Source: CAYHZL01 sp964361075
GTDB taxonomy: Bacteria; Bacteroidota; Ignavibacteria; UBA10030; UBA8401
Assembly: GCA_964361075.1 (NCBI GenBank)
Contig: CAYHZL010000014.1
Span: 1 to 34,359 of the forward strand
Reading direction: 5' to 3'
DNA: 34,359 nucleotides
Shown here: piece after piece, positions 8,575 through 17,053 of the stretch
Layout: every line of letters begins with the position of its first letter
Numbering within the stretch: position 1 is the first letter of the stretch
The notes under the pieces: model-generated
The model's input: only the letters and a program-made list of their open reading frames with translations
Told to the model about the DNA's origin: nothing
Databases searched by the model: none
Program-made: the position numbers and the translations under genes

Positions 8575-8967
8575 TTAACGTTTGGAGAATTGGAATCTCT
8601 TACGAGCTTTTTTCTGTCCGTATTTTTTTCGTTCAACCATACGAGGATCACGTGTTAACAATCCTTTCGCACGAAGCGCCAAACGAAATTCTTCATTCGA
8701 AGCAACTAACGCACGCGCAACACCAAGTGCGATCGCACCAGCTTGTCCTGACACACCACCGCCGTCAACATTCACCATCGCATCAAACTTACCGACTGTA
8801 TCGGTAGCTTCAAATGCTTGGAGAATGCTCGCGCGAAATGTATCCTGTGGAAAATATTGTTCGAATGATTTATTGTTGACAGTAATTGTTCCGTTGCCGT
8901 GTTTTAAAATTACCCGCGCAACAGAGGTCTTCCGACGTCCAACCGCATTAAGTGTTTGCTGATGCAT
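8575..8967 (-). CDS. rpsI: 30S ribosomal protein S9
   Basis: This 130-residue uS9 has the usual opening NAVGRRKTSVARVILKHGNG, the central GGGVSGQAGAIALGVARAL and the C-terminal tail ending in SKR, whose last residues reach the P-site tRNA. An AAGGA Shine-Dalgarno lies before the ATG. It is 30 bases downstream of rplM, the conserved L13-S9 pair. Confidence 0.98.
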   Translation of the reverse strand: MHQQTLNAVGRRKTSVARVILKHGNGTITVNNKSFEQYFPQDTFRASILQAFEATDTVGKFDAMVNVDGGGVSGQAGAIALGVARALVASNEEFRLALRAKGLLTRDPRMVERKKYGQKKARKRFQFSKR

Positions 8968-8997
8968 TCTTTTCCTTCTACGACTCTAAATTATAAG

Positions 8998-9444
8998 TTA
9001 ATTAAACGAAAGCGCTTCCGGTTTTTGTGCAGCGTGTGGATGTTCTGCACCGACATACACTTTTAATTTTTTAAATATTTTTCGACCAAGACGAGTGTGT
9101 GGTATCATTCCTTTTACAGCGTGCTCAATAATTCTCTCTGGTTTTGTTTTCAAAATATCTTTGAATTTTTCAAATACATCGCCGCCAGGGTAACCCGAAT
9201 AATGAAAATATTCTTTTTGTTCAGCACGCTTTCCTGTCACTTTAATTTTGTCTGCATTGACAACAATAACAAAATCACCGGCATCAGCATTTGGTGTGAA
9301 CATTGGCTTGTGTTTACCACGCAATACGTGAGCTACTTGCGACGCAATACGTCCTAATGTTTGGCCGTTCGCATCAATAACAAACCACTTTTGCTCAATT
9401 TCAGATTGCTTGAAAAAATATGTGCTTTTATCACCGTACGCCAC
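8998..9444 (-). CDS. rplM: 50S ribosomal protein L13 (GTG start preferred)
   Basis: uL13 binds 23S rRNA early in 50S assembly. WFVIDANGQTLGRIASQVA, VLRGKHKPMFTP, GDFVIVVNADKIKVTGKR and KGMIPHTRLGRKIFKKL are all family-typical. The frame can open at an ATG at 9462. However, the six codons after it contain GAGGAG, six bases before an in-frame GTG at 9444, and no Shine-Dalgarno precedes the ATG. Starting at GTG gives 148 residues beginning (M)AYGDKSTYFFKQ, closer to the usual length. I therefore prefer the GTG. A sigma70-like promoter lies upstream. Confidence 0.93.
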   Translation of the reverse strand: MAYGDKSTYFFKQSEIEQKWFVIDANGQTLGRIASQVAHVLRGKHKPMFTPNADAGDFVIVVNADKIKVTGKRAEQKEYFHYSGYPGGDVFEKFKDILKTKPERIIEHAVKGMIPHTRLGRKIFKKLKVYVGAEHPHAAQKPEALSFN

Positions 9445-9497
9445 GTTTGTCTCCTCGATCAAATTAATAATAAAAATTCTTCGCTCTAAAGTTTAAA

Positions 9498-9526
9498 AAT
9501 TTACTTACTTTTGAGCAAAAAATCAA
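9498..9526 (-). promoter_or_regulatory. Candidate promoter for rplM-rpsI
   Basis: On the minus strand TTGATT (9521-9526) and TAAATT (9498-9503) are separated by 17 bases. They sit just beyond the pdhC stop (9539) and about 50 bases ahead of the GTG start of rplM. The match is moderate. Confidence 0.45.
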
Positions 9527-9538
9527 GATTTTTCTGAA

Positions 9539-10744
9539 CTAAATTTTACAAAGCAAAACCGGGTGCTCGATAAATTTCTTTAGTTCCTGCATAAACTGCG
9601 CAGCAACAGCGCCATCAATAACACGATGATCACATGAAAGTGTCATCTTCAAAGTATTTCCAACAACAATAGTTCCATTTTCCACAACTGGTTTCTCTAC
9701 AATTGAACCTACAGCAAGAATCGCTCCTTCCGGCGGATTGATGATTGCAGAAAAATTATCAACATCAAACATTCCAAGATTGCTAATTGTAAATGTGCTT
9801 CCTTGAAATTCTTCCGGTTTTAATTTTTTCTCGCGTGCCTTCACTGCCAATCCCTTTACCTCTGATGAAATTTCAGCAAGCCCTTTCATATCGGCATTGC
9901 GAACAACAGGTGTAATCAATCCGTCTTCAATAGCTACTGCAACGCCAACATGAATTGCACCATGTTGAATAATTTTATCGCCAGCAAAGGTAGCATTCAC
10001 TTTTGGATGTTTATGAAGTGTAGATGCAACAGCTTTTATAATAATATCATTGTAACTAATTTTGTAATCACCACTTTCATTCAAGGAAGTGCGAAATGCA
10101 ATCGCCTGTTTCATATTCACTTCGCTGGTGATGTAAAAATGAGGTGCGGTTGCTTTGCTTTCAACTAAACGTTTTGCAATTGCTTTACGCATTTGTGAAA
10201 GAGGAACTTCCACAGTTTTTCCCGCGATGATCGGACGAGCAGACGAAGCGCTTGTTTGCAAGAGTGCTTCTTCGATATCTTTTTTAACGATGCGTCCCAT
10301 CGGTCCGCTGCCAATTACTGACGTAAGTTCGACTTTGTTTGCTTGCGCAATTTTTTTTGCGAGTGGTGATGCTTTAATTTTCGAGTCAGATAAAATTGCC
10401 GGAGAAGAAACAGATGCTGCACTTTCAACATTTATCTCTTTTTTCGTTTCTTCTTTCTTTACCTGTGCTGAGGGTGCAGAACTTAACAATGAAGAAATAT
10501 CTTCTCCTGTTTTGCCAATGATATACATCGATGTTCCAACTTTTATCGGCTGACCTTCTGCTGCAAATAATTTTAATACAGTTCCTGTTTCGTACGATTC
10601 AAGTTCCATATCAGCTTTATCGGACTGAACATCGCACAAAATTTCTCCTGCTTTAATTGTTTCGCCTTCTTTTTTTCTCCATTTAAGAATAACGCCTTCT
10701 TCCATCGTGTCGCTTAATTTCGGCATATCTACTTTTACAGCCAT
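9539..10744 (-). CDS. pdhC: Pyruvate dehydrogenase E2 (dihydrolipoamide acetyltransferase)
   Basis: The 401-residue protein has one N-terminal lipoyl domain (about 3-78; lipoyl-lysine K43 in QSDKAD), an Ala/Ser/Lys-rich linker, a peripheral-subunit-binding domain (about 120-157, with KASPLAKKIAQ and GSGPMGRIVKKDIEEAL) and the catalytic acyltransferase domain (about 170-400) with H373 and D377 in DHRVIDGA. It passes the acetyl group from E1 to CoA and forms the complex core. It follows pdhB on the same strand, completing pdhA-pdhB-pdhC. The pyruvate assignment rests on the adjacent E1 pair. The E3 partner is probably the distant lpdA, the only E3 in the window. An AAGGA site precedes the ATG. 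Confidence 0.94.
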   Translation of the reverse strand: MAVKVDMPKLSDTMEEGVILKWRKKEGETIKAGEILCDVQSDKADMELESYETGTVLKLFAAEGQPIKVGTSMYIIGKTGEDISSLLSSAPSAQVKKEETKKEINVESAASVSSPAILSDSKIKASPLAKKIAQANKVELTSVIGSGPMGRIVKKDIEEALLQTSASSARPIIAGKTVEVPLSQMRKAIAKRLVESKATAPHFYITSEVNMKQAIAFRTSLNESGDYKISYNDIIIKAVASTLHKHPKVNATFAGDKIIQHGAIHVGVAVAIEDGLITPVVRNADMKGLAEISSEVKGLAVKAREKKLKPEEFQGSTFTISNLGMFDVDNFSAIINPPEGAILAVGSIVEKPVVENGTIVVGNTLKMTLSCDHRVIDGAVAAQFMQELKKFIEHPVLLCKI

Positions 10745-10813
10745 ACTATTTTCCTTTTCTCTTAATCAATGCAATCAAATAGAATTTCGAGAACATGTTT
10801 GGTTTTAATGTTG

Positions 10814-11791
10814 TTAACGATATAAAACTTTTTTTACCGCATCCATAACTTTCTTCGGATTTGGCAATGCTTCCTTTTCAAGATTTGCTGCATACGGCAT
10901 CGGAACATCGGCGCTGTTTATTTTCTCCACCGGCGCGTCAAGATAATCAAACGCATGTGTGTGAATACGGTATGCGATTTCAGAACCGACACTTGAATAC
11001 GGCCACGAGTCTTCCACAATTACACAGCGATTTGTTTTCTTCACGGAATTAATAATTAATTCTTCATCCAGCGGACGTAATGTTCGCGGATCAATCACTT
11101 CAACTTCAATTCCTTCTTTCGATAATTCATCTGCTGCTTTCAATGCAACAGCAACCATTTTTGTCCACGCAATAATTGTAACATCTTGTCCTTCGCGCTT
11201 TACATCACCTTTGCCGATTGGAATAATATATTCTTCTTCCGGAACTTCACCTTTGTATCCGTACATCATTTCGCTTTCCAAAAACATAACGGGATTGTCA
11301 TCACGAATTGCCGATTTCAATAATCCCTTTGCATCGTACGGTGTTGAAGGTGTCATCACAATTAAACCGGGAACGTGGCACAGCATTGATTCGAGTGCTT
11401 GCGAATGTTGCGCACCAAGCATGTGCGCCGGACCGTTCGGTCCACGAAATACAATCGGAACTTTAAATTGTCCGGCGGACATTGAACGGATTTTTGCCGC
11501 ATGATTAAAAATTTGATCGAACGCAAGAATTGCAAAATTCCATGTCATCATTTCAACAATCGGGCGCAAGCCAATCATCGCCGAACCAATTCCAAGACCG
11601 GCAAACCCGGCTTCAGTAATCGGCGTATCAATCACTCGTTTGTCGCCGAATTGTTTCCATAAACCTTGTGTTACTTTGTACGCGCCGTTGTATTGCGCAA
11701 CTTCTTCACCCATAATATACACGGTGGAGTCGCGTTCCATTTCTTCGCGCATTGCTTGATTTAATGCTTCTCTAATTTGTAAAAGTGCCAT
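10814..11791 (-). CDS. pdhB: Pyruvate dehydrogenase E1 beta subunit
   Basis: This 325-residue transketolase-like beta subunit pairs with PdhA to bind thiamine diphosphate and decarboxylate pyruvate. It shows REALNQAMREEMERD, GEEVAQYNGAYKVTQGL, TPITEAGFAGLGIGSAM, PSTPYDAKGLLKSAIRD and EDSWPYSSVGSEIA. The last, with EE-V-AQYNGAYKV, is the pyruvate-type pattern and differs from the HEDTxTGGxG of the branched-chain-type subunits at 17.1-18.0 kb. It is 33 bases downstream of pdhA. Confidence 0.95.
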   Translation of the reverse strand: MALLQIREALNQAMREEMERDSTVYIMGEEVAQYNGAYKVTQGLWKQFGDKRVIDTPITEAGFAGLGIGSAMIGLRPIVEMMTWNFAILAFDQIFNHAAKIRSMSAGQFKVPIVFRGPNGPAHMLGAQHSQALESMLCHVPGLIVMTPSTPYDAKGLLKSAIRDDNPVMFLESEMMYGYKGEVPEEEYIIPIGKGDVKREGQDVTIIAWTKMVAVALKAADELSKEGIEVEVIDPRTLRPLDEELIINSVKKTNRCVIVEDSWPYSSVGSEIAYRIHTHAFDYLDAPVEKINSADVPMPYAANLEKEALPNPKKVMDAVKKVLYR

Positions 11792-11824
11792 ACCACTAAT
11801 TTTCCTTTTTCAGTAATTTTCTAT

Positions 11825-12820
11825 TTATGCATAGACGAATTGGTGCAACATTTCGAGCGGTGGTTCAGAACTGTTGTCGGCGAACTCTACTGCATCGGCA
11901 ACAATCGTTTTAATTTCTTCATCCATCTTCTCAAGCTGTTCTTGCGTTGCAATACCAAAAGCAATCAACTCGGCACCAAATGTAATAATCGGATCGAGTC
12001 TTTTATATTCTTCCACTTCTTCTTTTGTGCGATAGGTTCCCGGATCAGACATTGAGTGTCCGCGAAAACGGTACGTGCGCGCTTCCAACATTGTTGGTGT
12101 GGAATTTTTTCGTGCCTTCTCAACCGCTTCGTTAATGTGGCGATACATTTCGATGACATCCATTCCATCAACAGCATCACGATCCATGTGAAATCCTGCT
12201 GCGCGATCAAACAAATTACCGCCGGCGGATGAACGCTCAACAGATGTACCCATTCCATAGCGGTTGTTTTCGCAAATGAAAACAATAGGAAGTTTCCACA
12301 ACATTGCGAGGTTCATCGTTTCGTAAAACACACCTTGGTTCGTTGCCGCTTCACCGAAGAAGCACAGTGTAACAGAATCTCTTCCTTGATATTTTGAAGC
12401 GAATGCTGTACCGGAAGCAAGCGGTGGATGTCCGCCCACAATTCCCCATCCGCCCATAAATCCTTTCGACAAATCATAGAAGTGCATCGAACCGCCCATG
12501 CCTTTCGAACATCCGGTAACTTTGCCGAATAATTCTGCCATACATTCGCGCGCAGAAATTCCGCGTGTGAGTGCAAGACCATGATCGCGATACGATGTGA
12601 AAATGTAATCATCTTCACGCAACGCAGACAATGCACCAATGCCAACTGCTTCTTGCCCGATATACAAATGACAGAAGCCTCCGATTTTTCCTTTGCCATA
12701 TTCTTGCGCTGTGCGTTCTTCAAACCGGCGAACAAGTTGCATGTCGTAGTACATCTTTTTTAATTTTTCATCGGAAAGATTTAAATCGCTCCAACGAGGT
12801 TGTTTGTTTTCTTTCTTCAT
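11825..12820 (-). CDS. pdhA: Pyruvate dehydrogenase E1 alpha subunit
   Basis: The 331-residue alpha subunit supplies the thiamine-diphosphate pyrophosphate-binding motif, here G156-E-A-A-T-N-Q-G through N185-N186. The usual GDG appears as GEA, so the metal-ligand Asp is Glu. YRFRGHSMSDPGTYRTKEEV near residue 250 is the pyruvate-type phosphorylation/active-site loop. GHLYIGQEA-like FCHLYIGQEAVGIG and SKGMGGSMHF are also typical. It heads pdhABC. The 28 bases before its start separate it from a MITE-like element, so transcription may come from that element or from readthrough of lipA. Confidence 0.95.
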   Translation of the reverse strand: MKKENKQPRWSDLNLSDEKLKKMYYDMQLVRRFEERTAQEYGKGKIGGFCHLYIGQEAVGIGALSALREDDYIFTSYRDHGLALTRGISARECMAELFGKVTGCSKGMGGSMHFYDLSKGFMGGWGIVGGHPPLASGTAFASKYQGRDSVTLCFFGEAATNQGVFYETMNLAMLWKLPIVFICENNRYGMGTSVERSSAGGNLFDRAAGFHMDRDAVDGMDVIEMYRHINEAVEKARKNSTPTMLEARTYRFRGHSMSDPGTYRTKEEVEEYKRLDPIITFGAELIAFGIATQEQLEKMDEEIKTIVADAVEFADNSSEPPLEMLHQFVYA

Positions 12821-12843
12821 AAACTACAGTCGTCCTTTTTGTC

Positions 12844-12989
12844 TTTAGGGCATCTCTAAAAACATTGTCGTCATTGCGATCCGCCGAAGGCGGAGAAGCA
12901 ATCTTCGTTTCTGTGTGATAGAAAGGGATTGCTTCGGTCGTTCCTCCCTCGCAATGACAATTTGTTTAGGTTTTTAGAGATGCCCTTTA
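12844..12989. mobile_element. MITE-like element with GGGCATCTCTAAAAAC ends
   Basis: Perfect 16-bp terminal inverted repeats, GGGCATCTCTAAAAAC (12848-12863) and GTTTTTAGAGATGCCC (12970-12985), enclose 106 bases. Both ends are flanked by TTTA (12844-12847, 12986-12989), a likely target duplication. Inside is a second palindromic unit: GTCATTGCGA (12870-12879) with GAAGCAATC (12895-12903), mirrored by GATTGCTTC (12927-12935) with TCGCAATGAC (12949-12958). That inner unit resembles a dispersed repeat seen in many bacterial genomes. There is no ORF. It lies between lipA and pdhA and shares its ends with the element at 33.3-33.6 kb. Confidence 0.8.
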
Positions 12990-13013
12990 TATGGTATCAA
13001 GTGAGTAAAAAAA

Positions 13014-13892
13014 TTATAGCTGATCTGCTGCATGGTACGAACTGCGCACCAACGGACCGGATTCAATATACCGAAATCCCATTTCCATTCCTTTTTGTTT
13101 CAACATTACAAACTCATCAGGATGCACAAAACGATCAACCGGTAAATGTTGTTTTGTCGGCTGAAGATATTGACCAAGTGTGAGAATGTCGCATTCGACA
13201 GCGCGTAAGTCGCCGAGCATATCAATTACTTCGTCAATCGTTTCGCCAAGTCCCAGCATTAAACCTGATTTGGTGAGAAAGCCGCGTTGCTTTGCGCGCT
13301 CCAACAATTCCAACGAACGATGGTAGTGCGCCTGCGGACGAACTGTGCGATACAGACGCGGCACTGTTTCCGTATTATGATTTAAAATATCGGGCTGCGC
13401 ATCGAGCACAATGTTGAGTGCATACTCGCTTCCCATGAAATCCGGAATCAATACTTCAATCCTGCACGTTGCGACACGCGCACGAATTTCATGAATTGTT
13501 TTTGCAAAAACATGTGCGCCACCATCAAATAATTCATCGCGATTGACAGACGTAACTACCGCGTGCCGAAGATTCATTTTTTCAACTGCTTCGCCAACAC
13601 GGCGCGGTTCGTCTTCATCTACCGAAAACATTTTTCCGGTTTTCACAGCACAAAATCCGCAACTGCGCGTACACGTGTCGCCAAGAATCATGAACGTTGC
13701 CGTACCGGAATTCCAGCACTCGCCCATGTTCGGGCAGCGCGCTTCTTCGCACACCGTATTTAATTTCTGATGTTCCATGAGTGTGCGAAGTTTTGCATAA
13801 TTCGGTCCGCCCGGCACACGCGCCTTCAACCATTCCGGTTTGCGTTGTCTCGATTCTTCGACAACCGGTATTTCTTGTATAATAAATTCCAT
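13014..13892 (-). CDS. lipA: Lipoyl synthase
   Basis: The 292-residue radical-SAM enzyme inserts two sulfurs into protein-bound octanoyl groups to make lipoyl cofactor. Both iron-sulfur sites are visible: the auxiliary-cluster cysteines C48, C53 and C59 (CEEARCPNMGEC) and the radical-SAM C74, C78 and C81 (CTRSCGFC). The C-terminal RSSYHA supplies the serine ligand of the auxiliary cluster. GLMLGLGETIDEV and the QYLQPTKQHLPV segment are family-typical. It lies among genes for lipoyl-dependent complexes, and its substrate step follows LipB, encoded in the same block. Confidence 0.98.
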   Translation of the reverse strand: MEFIIQEIPVVEESRQRKPEWLKARVPGGPNYAKLRTLMEHQKLNTVCEEARCPNMGECWNSGTATFMILGDTCTRSCGFCAVKTGKMFSVDEDEPRRVGEAVEKMNLRHAVVTSVNRDELFDGGAHVFAKTIHEIRARVATCRIEVLIPDFMGSEYALNIVLDAQPDILNHNTETVPRLYRTVRPQAHYHRSLELLERAKQRGFLTKSGLMLGLGETIDEVIDMLGDLRAVECDILTLGQYLQPTKQHLPVDRFVHPDEFVMLKQKGMEMGFRYIESGPLVRSSYHAADQL

Positions 13893-13899
13893 TTTATTT

Positions 13900-15432
13900 T
13901 CAGAAAAAGTACATCATAGAAACTCCCCAAACGCCGAATTGTGTTATGTTTTCTCTGAAAGAGAGTTGCACTTTAAATCCTGAGCGATGTTGAAGTTGCA
14001 TATTTAAAAAAAATCTTGAAAATGAAGTATAGTTCGTAGATGATGTATTACTGCCTAGTTCAAGATAATTGCTTGAAGAATTATTGGCAGATGAAAAATA
14101 TCGAGTTAAAGGTAACTCCTTATCTTTTCTATCAGACTTATCAAAGGAATAATTTACATTCATACCAGAATAAAACATGCACCATTCCGTTGGCGCATAC
14201 GATACAACAAATGGCAATGTAATATCAAGAGCATATTTTTGATATTCCGACTTAATTAACATAGAGCGTGAATAGTAAGAGCTTCCCGTAATACCGTCAA
14301 TATTTTTTGTATAGAAAATTGAAGGAATTACTCCCGTTTGAATTTGCAATTCATCAAATCCAATATGAATAAGACTGCCGAATGAAACAGAGATATCGTA
14401 ATTAGTTCCTTTTACACTTCCATTCGATTCTATAATACTCGTATCACCATAGACAGGATTACTGCCAGATTGCGATTTATTAAAGCTCGTTACTTTCATA
14501 TCTAAAATATAATTACCAGAAAGAACGGATGTAGTAATCGAAACAAAATTATTTGTAGAAATTCCGAACATAGTCACAGCATATTGATAAAATATATTTG
14601 CGCGAATCGTTGTGGGATCAATTGTTGAAGATGAACTTGATAACGATTTATCATAGTTGGAATTGAAATTAGATGCAGAACTGTCAAAATTTGAACGCTC
14701 ATTGTTGTTTAAATAGGTCAATTCCCTTTTTCCTACTTTATATTCTCCAGAAAAAATGAAATCAGAGTTTTCATTGGCGATACCGATTTCAGTCCCCAAT
14801 AAATATTCCGGCGTTTTTATTCGTCTATCTTCATTGCGGAAATAGTTTTTTGTACTTTTTGAAGTTGTCGTATAGTTGTAAAAATTATCAGTGTAAGTAT
14901 AAATTTGTTTAAGTGAGTTTGGCAAGAATGAACCATACAAACTATACGAATATGAAGTTGCATCCTTCAAAATTATTCTCGATATCTTAAGTCGTGTTTT
15001 CGTAATATTATTTTCAGTAATTTGTTTTTCTTTAAAATAATATTTTCGTGGAACAGGCACTATTTCTTCGTAATTATTTTCGTTTTCAGAAATAGTAGAG
15101 TTTATCGTATTAGTCAATTGAATCATCCAAAATGCATTCTCGTCTTTTCTCAGCACAGCAATATCCATTGTCGGTAACGGCTGGCTATAGTATCTAGATA
15201 AACCATCATACTTTCCAACAACAAATTGCCGGTTGAACAACGCCGCTCTTGCAGGATTGAAAAGTATTTGCGTCCCGGTATCGGGAACAAACAATTGCAT
15301 CCGCGAATCTACACCGTATGAAAGAACAAATGGATTTGATGTATTTTGATCGGAAATAGTAGAATAATATTGAGAATACACTTCAGTAATTCCACATAGT
15401 AGAACAACACAAACCGCAAAAAAATTCTTCAT
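13900..15432 (-). CDS. Secreted outer-membrane beta-barrel-like protein, unknown
   Basis: The frame is open to 15540, but a GAGGAGG Shine-Dalgarno lies just before two adjacent ATGs (15435, 15432). From the second the product is 510 residues. It opens with a signal peptide (KNFFAVCVVLLCGITEVYSQ), which excludes the upstream basic extension. The rest is rich in Ser, Asn, Tyr and Thr with alternating polar/hydrophobic strands, has no cysteine-based motifs, and ends in an aromatic MMYFF, as outer-membrane barrels often do. A segment near the start (FNPARAALFN) resembles the opening of PorV/FadL-like barrels. I do not recognise the family. It separates lipA from the E2 gene within the dehydrogenase block. 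Confidence 0.75.
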   Translation of the reverse strand: MKNFFAVCVVLLCGITEVYSQYYSTISDQNTSNPFVLSYGVDSRMQLFVPDTGTQILFNPARAALFNRQFVVGKYDGLSRYYSQPLPTMDIAVLRKDENAFWMIQLTNTINSTISENENNYEEIVPVPRKYYFKEKQITENNITKTRLKISRIILKDATSYSYSLYGSFLPNSLKQIYTYTDNFYNYTTTSKSTKNYFRNEDRRIKTPEYLLGTEIGIANENSDFIFSGEYKVGKRELTYLNNNERSNFDSSASNFNSNYDKSLSSSSSTIDPTTIRANIFYQYAVTMFGISTNNFVSITTSVLSGNYILDMKVTSFNKSQSGSNPVYGDTSIIESNGSVKGTNYDISVSFGSLIHIGFDELQIQTGVIPSIFYTKNIDGITGSSYYSRSMLIKSEYQKYALDITLPFVVSYAPTEWCMFYSGMNVNYSFDKSDRKDKELPLTRYFSSANNSSSNYLELGSNTSSTNYTSFSRFFLNMQLQHRSGFKVQLSFRENITQFGVWGVSMMYFF

Positions 15433-15487
15433 CATTGCCTCCTCTGTTTTTTTGAAATATGATATGTTTAGGTAATTGTAACTCCTA

Positions 15488-15510
15488 AGTAACTCATATC
15501 GTGAGTTACT
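15488..15510 (-). promoter_or_regulatory. Hairpin in the leader of the barrel protein gene
   Basis: AGTAACTCA (15488-15496) and TGAGTTACT (15502-15510) form a perfect 9-bp stem with a five-base loop, about 55 bases before the ATG at 15432. No U-tract follows on the minus strand, so it is not a terminator there. It may stabilise or regulate the mRNA. Confidence 0.35.
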
Positions 15511-15514
15511 CTTT

Positions 15515-15538
15515 TTGAAAAAAATACGCCGCAGGCGC
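15515..15538 (-). terminator. Weak terminator-like hairpin
   Basis: On the minus strand CGCC-TGC-GGCG (15527-15537) is followed by TATTTTTTTC. The stem is only four to five pairs, so it is a weak candidate for ending the E2 transcript, about 175 bases past that gene's stop. Confidence 0.3.
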
Positions 15539-15605
15539 ACTGAACGCGCTACTCAGTGTTTTAAATGTATAGAACAATATCCTGCTAAATCGCCGAGAAA
15601 AACTT

Positions 15606-15664
15606 AACCACAATAGGCACAGTAGAACACATTCGCCGCGGCGAATGTGCCCTATGTTTCTATG
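15606..15664. repeat. Palindromic intergenic repeat
   Basis: A perfect 22-bp palindrome at 15628-15649, centred on GCCGCGGC, is flanked by imperfect inverted arms: CCACAATAGGCACA on the left and the opposing CCCTATGTTTCTATGTG on the right. It lies in the 280-base gap between the E2 gene and the barrel gene. No coding potential is seen. Its relation to other elements here is unclear. Confidence 0.5.
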
Positions 15665-15712
15665 TGTTTAGAATTTACTAAATGATTTTTCGCTGAGCAG
15701 TTACAGGTAATT

Positions 15713-17005
15713 TTAAATTGCTTGTGTCGTGTCAAAACTTTCTACATACTCAACAATCTTTTGCAAGAACATTCCGCCAAGTGCGCCATCAATAATGCGA
15801 TGGTCGTACGACATGGAAACGTACACCATCGAACGAATTGCAATCGCATCATCAATCACCACCGGACGTTTTTTAATTGCACCGATTCCAAGAATTGCAA
15901 CTTGCGGTTGATTAATGATCGGGAAGCCGTACAAGTTGCCAAAGTTTCCGGGGTTGGTTACGGTAAATGTGCCACCGGTAACTTCATCTGGAGTAAGTTT
16001 TTTCAAACGTGCGCGTGTTGCAAGATCATTCACAGATTTTGCAAGACCGGCAAGATTTTTCGAATCTGCATTTTTTATTACGGGAACAATCAATCCGTTT
16101 TCCAACGCAACGGCAACACCAATGTGAATATCTTTACGAATAAGAATGTTGTCGCCTTCCACAGAAGCATTTAACAAAGGAAAATCTTTTAAAGCTTTTA
16201 TTGTTGCCTCAAGAAAGAATGGCGTGTAGGTCAGTTTGAATCCTTCACGCTTTTCAAATGCGTTTTTATTTTTTTCTCTGAATGAAACAATTTTTGAAAC
16301 ATCCGCTTCCGCAAGAGAGCCAACGTGCGCAGAAGTATGTTTGCTGCGCACCATGTGGTCAGCAATTGCTTTGCGCATGTTGTCCATCTTAATTACTTCA
16401 ACACGACCACCTGATGTTGTAACAGGTTGTGTGCGCGTTTGTGCAATGGAAGGTGTAACATCTTGTGGCTGCGAAGTTCGTCCACTTTTCTTTGCTTGCA
16501 CAAAAGCAAGAATATCATTTTTTGTTACGCGGCCGTTTGCACCTGTTCCTGAAATTGTTTCCAATTCACGTAACGCAACACCTTCCGTGCGCGCAATGTT
16601 CATTACTAATGGAGAATAAAATTTATCGGAATGTTGGAATTGTTCAGATTCTGTTTCGGCAACCGATTGTTGCAGCACAGGCTGAGGTGCGGTTATCGGT
16701 CCTTGCTTCGGCTCCGCTTTCACTTCAACCGGCTTTGAAGAAGGAACAGTAATACTCGCATTCACATCAGTTTGAATTTTTGCAATAACCGTGTGCACAT
16801 TCACTGTTGTTTGTTCAGGAAATAAAATTTCAGCAAGAATACCAGCCGCCGGTGCCGGGATTTCGGAATCAACTTTATCGGTACTAATTTCAAGCAGTGT
16901 TTCATCTTTGGCAATTTTGTCGCCAACTTTTTTATGCCATTTGGAAATCGTTCCTTCGGCAATACTTTCGCCCATCTGAGGCATGATTACATCAACTAAA
17001 GCCAT
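15713..17005 (-). CDS. 2-oxoacid dehydrogenase E2 acyltransferase, branched-chain type
   Basis: The 430-residue protein has a lipoyl domain (about 3-78; MPQMGESIAEGTI at the start, lipoyl-lysine K44 in STDKVD), a Pro/Gln/Glu linker, a peripheral-subunit-binding domain (about 133-170, SPLVMNIARTEGV and GTGANGRVTKNDI) and the catalytic acyltransferase domain with H402 and D406 in DHRIIDGA. It differs clearly from the pyruvate E2 at 9.5 kb. Next to branched-chain-type E1 beta and E1 alpha it is most likely the E2 of branched-chain 2-oxoacid dehydrogenase. A 2-oxoglutarate E2 (odhB) cannot be excluded on sequence, but no odhA-type E1 is nearby. Confidence 0.88.
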   Translation of the reverse strand: MALVDVIMPQMGESIAEGTISKWHKKVGDKIAKDETLLEISTDKVDSEIPAPAAGILAEILFPEQTTVNVHTVIAKIQTDVNASITVPSSKPVEVKAEPKQGPITAPQPVLQQSVAETESEQFQHSDKFYSPLVMNIARTEGVALRELETISGTGANGRVTKNDILAFVQAKKSGRTSQPQDVTPSIAQTRTQPVTTSGGRVEVIKMDNMRKAIADHMVRSKHTSAHVGSLAEADVSKIVSFREKNKNAFEKREGFKLTYTPFFLEATIKALKDFPLLNASVEGDNILIRKDIHIGVAVALENGLIVPVIKNADSKNLAGLAKSVNDLATRARLKKLTPDEVTGGTFTVTNPGNFGNLYGFPIINQPQVAILGIGAIKKRPVVIDDAIAIRSMVYVSMSYDHRIIDGALGGMFLQKIVEYVESFDTTQAI

Positions 17006-17053
17006 AATGTTTTTATTTGTTTTTCAAAAAAAATATAATTTATAATTTTGCGT

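Noticed and set aside
15433..15540. Upstream extension of the 510-residue barrel protein
   Set aside because: It runs through a hairpin, is very basic, has no ribosome site, and would bury the signal peptide. GAGGAGG precedes the later ATG pair.
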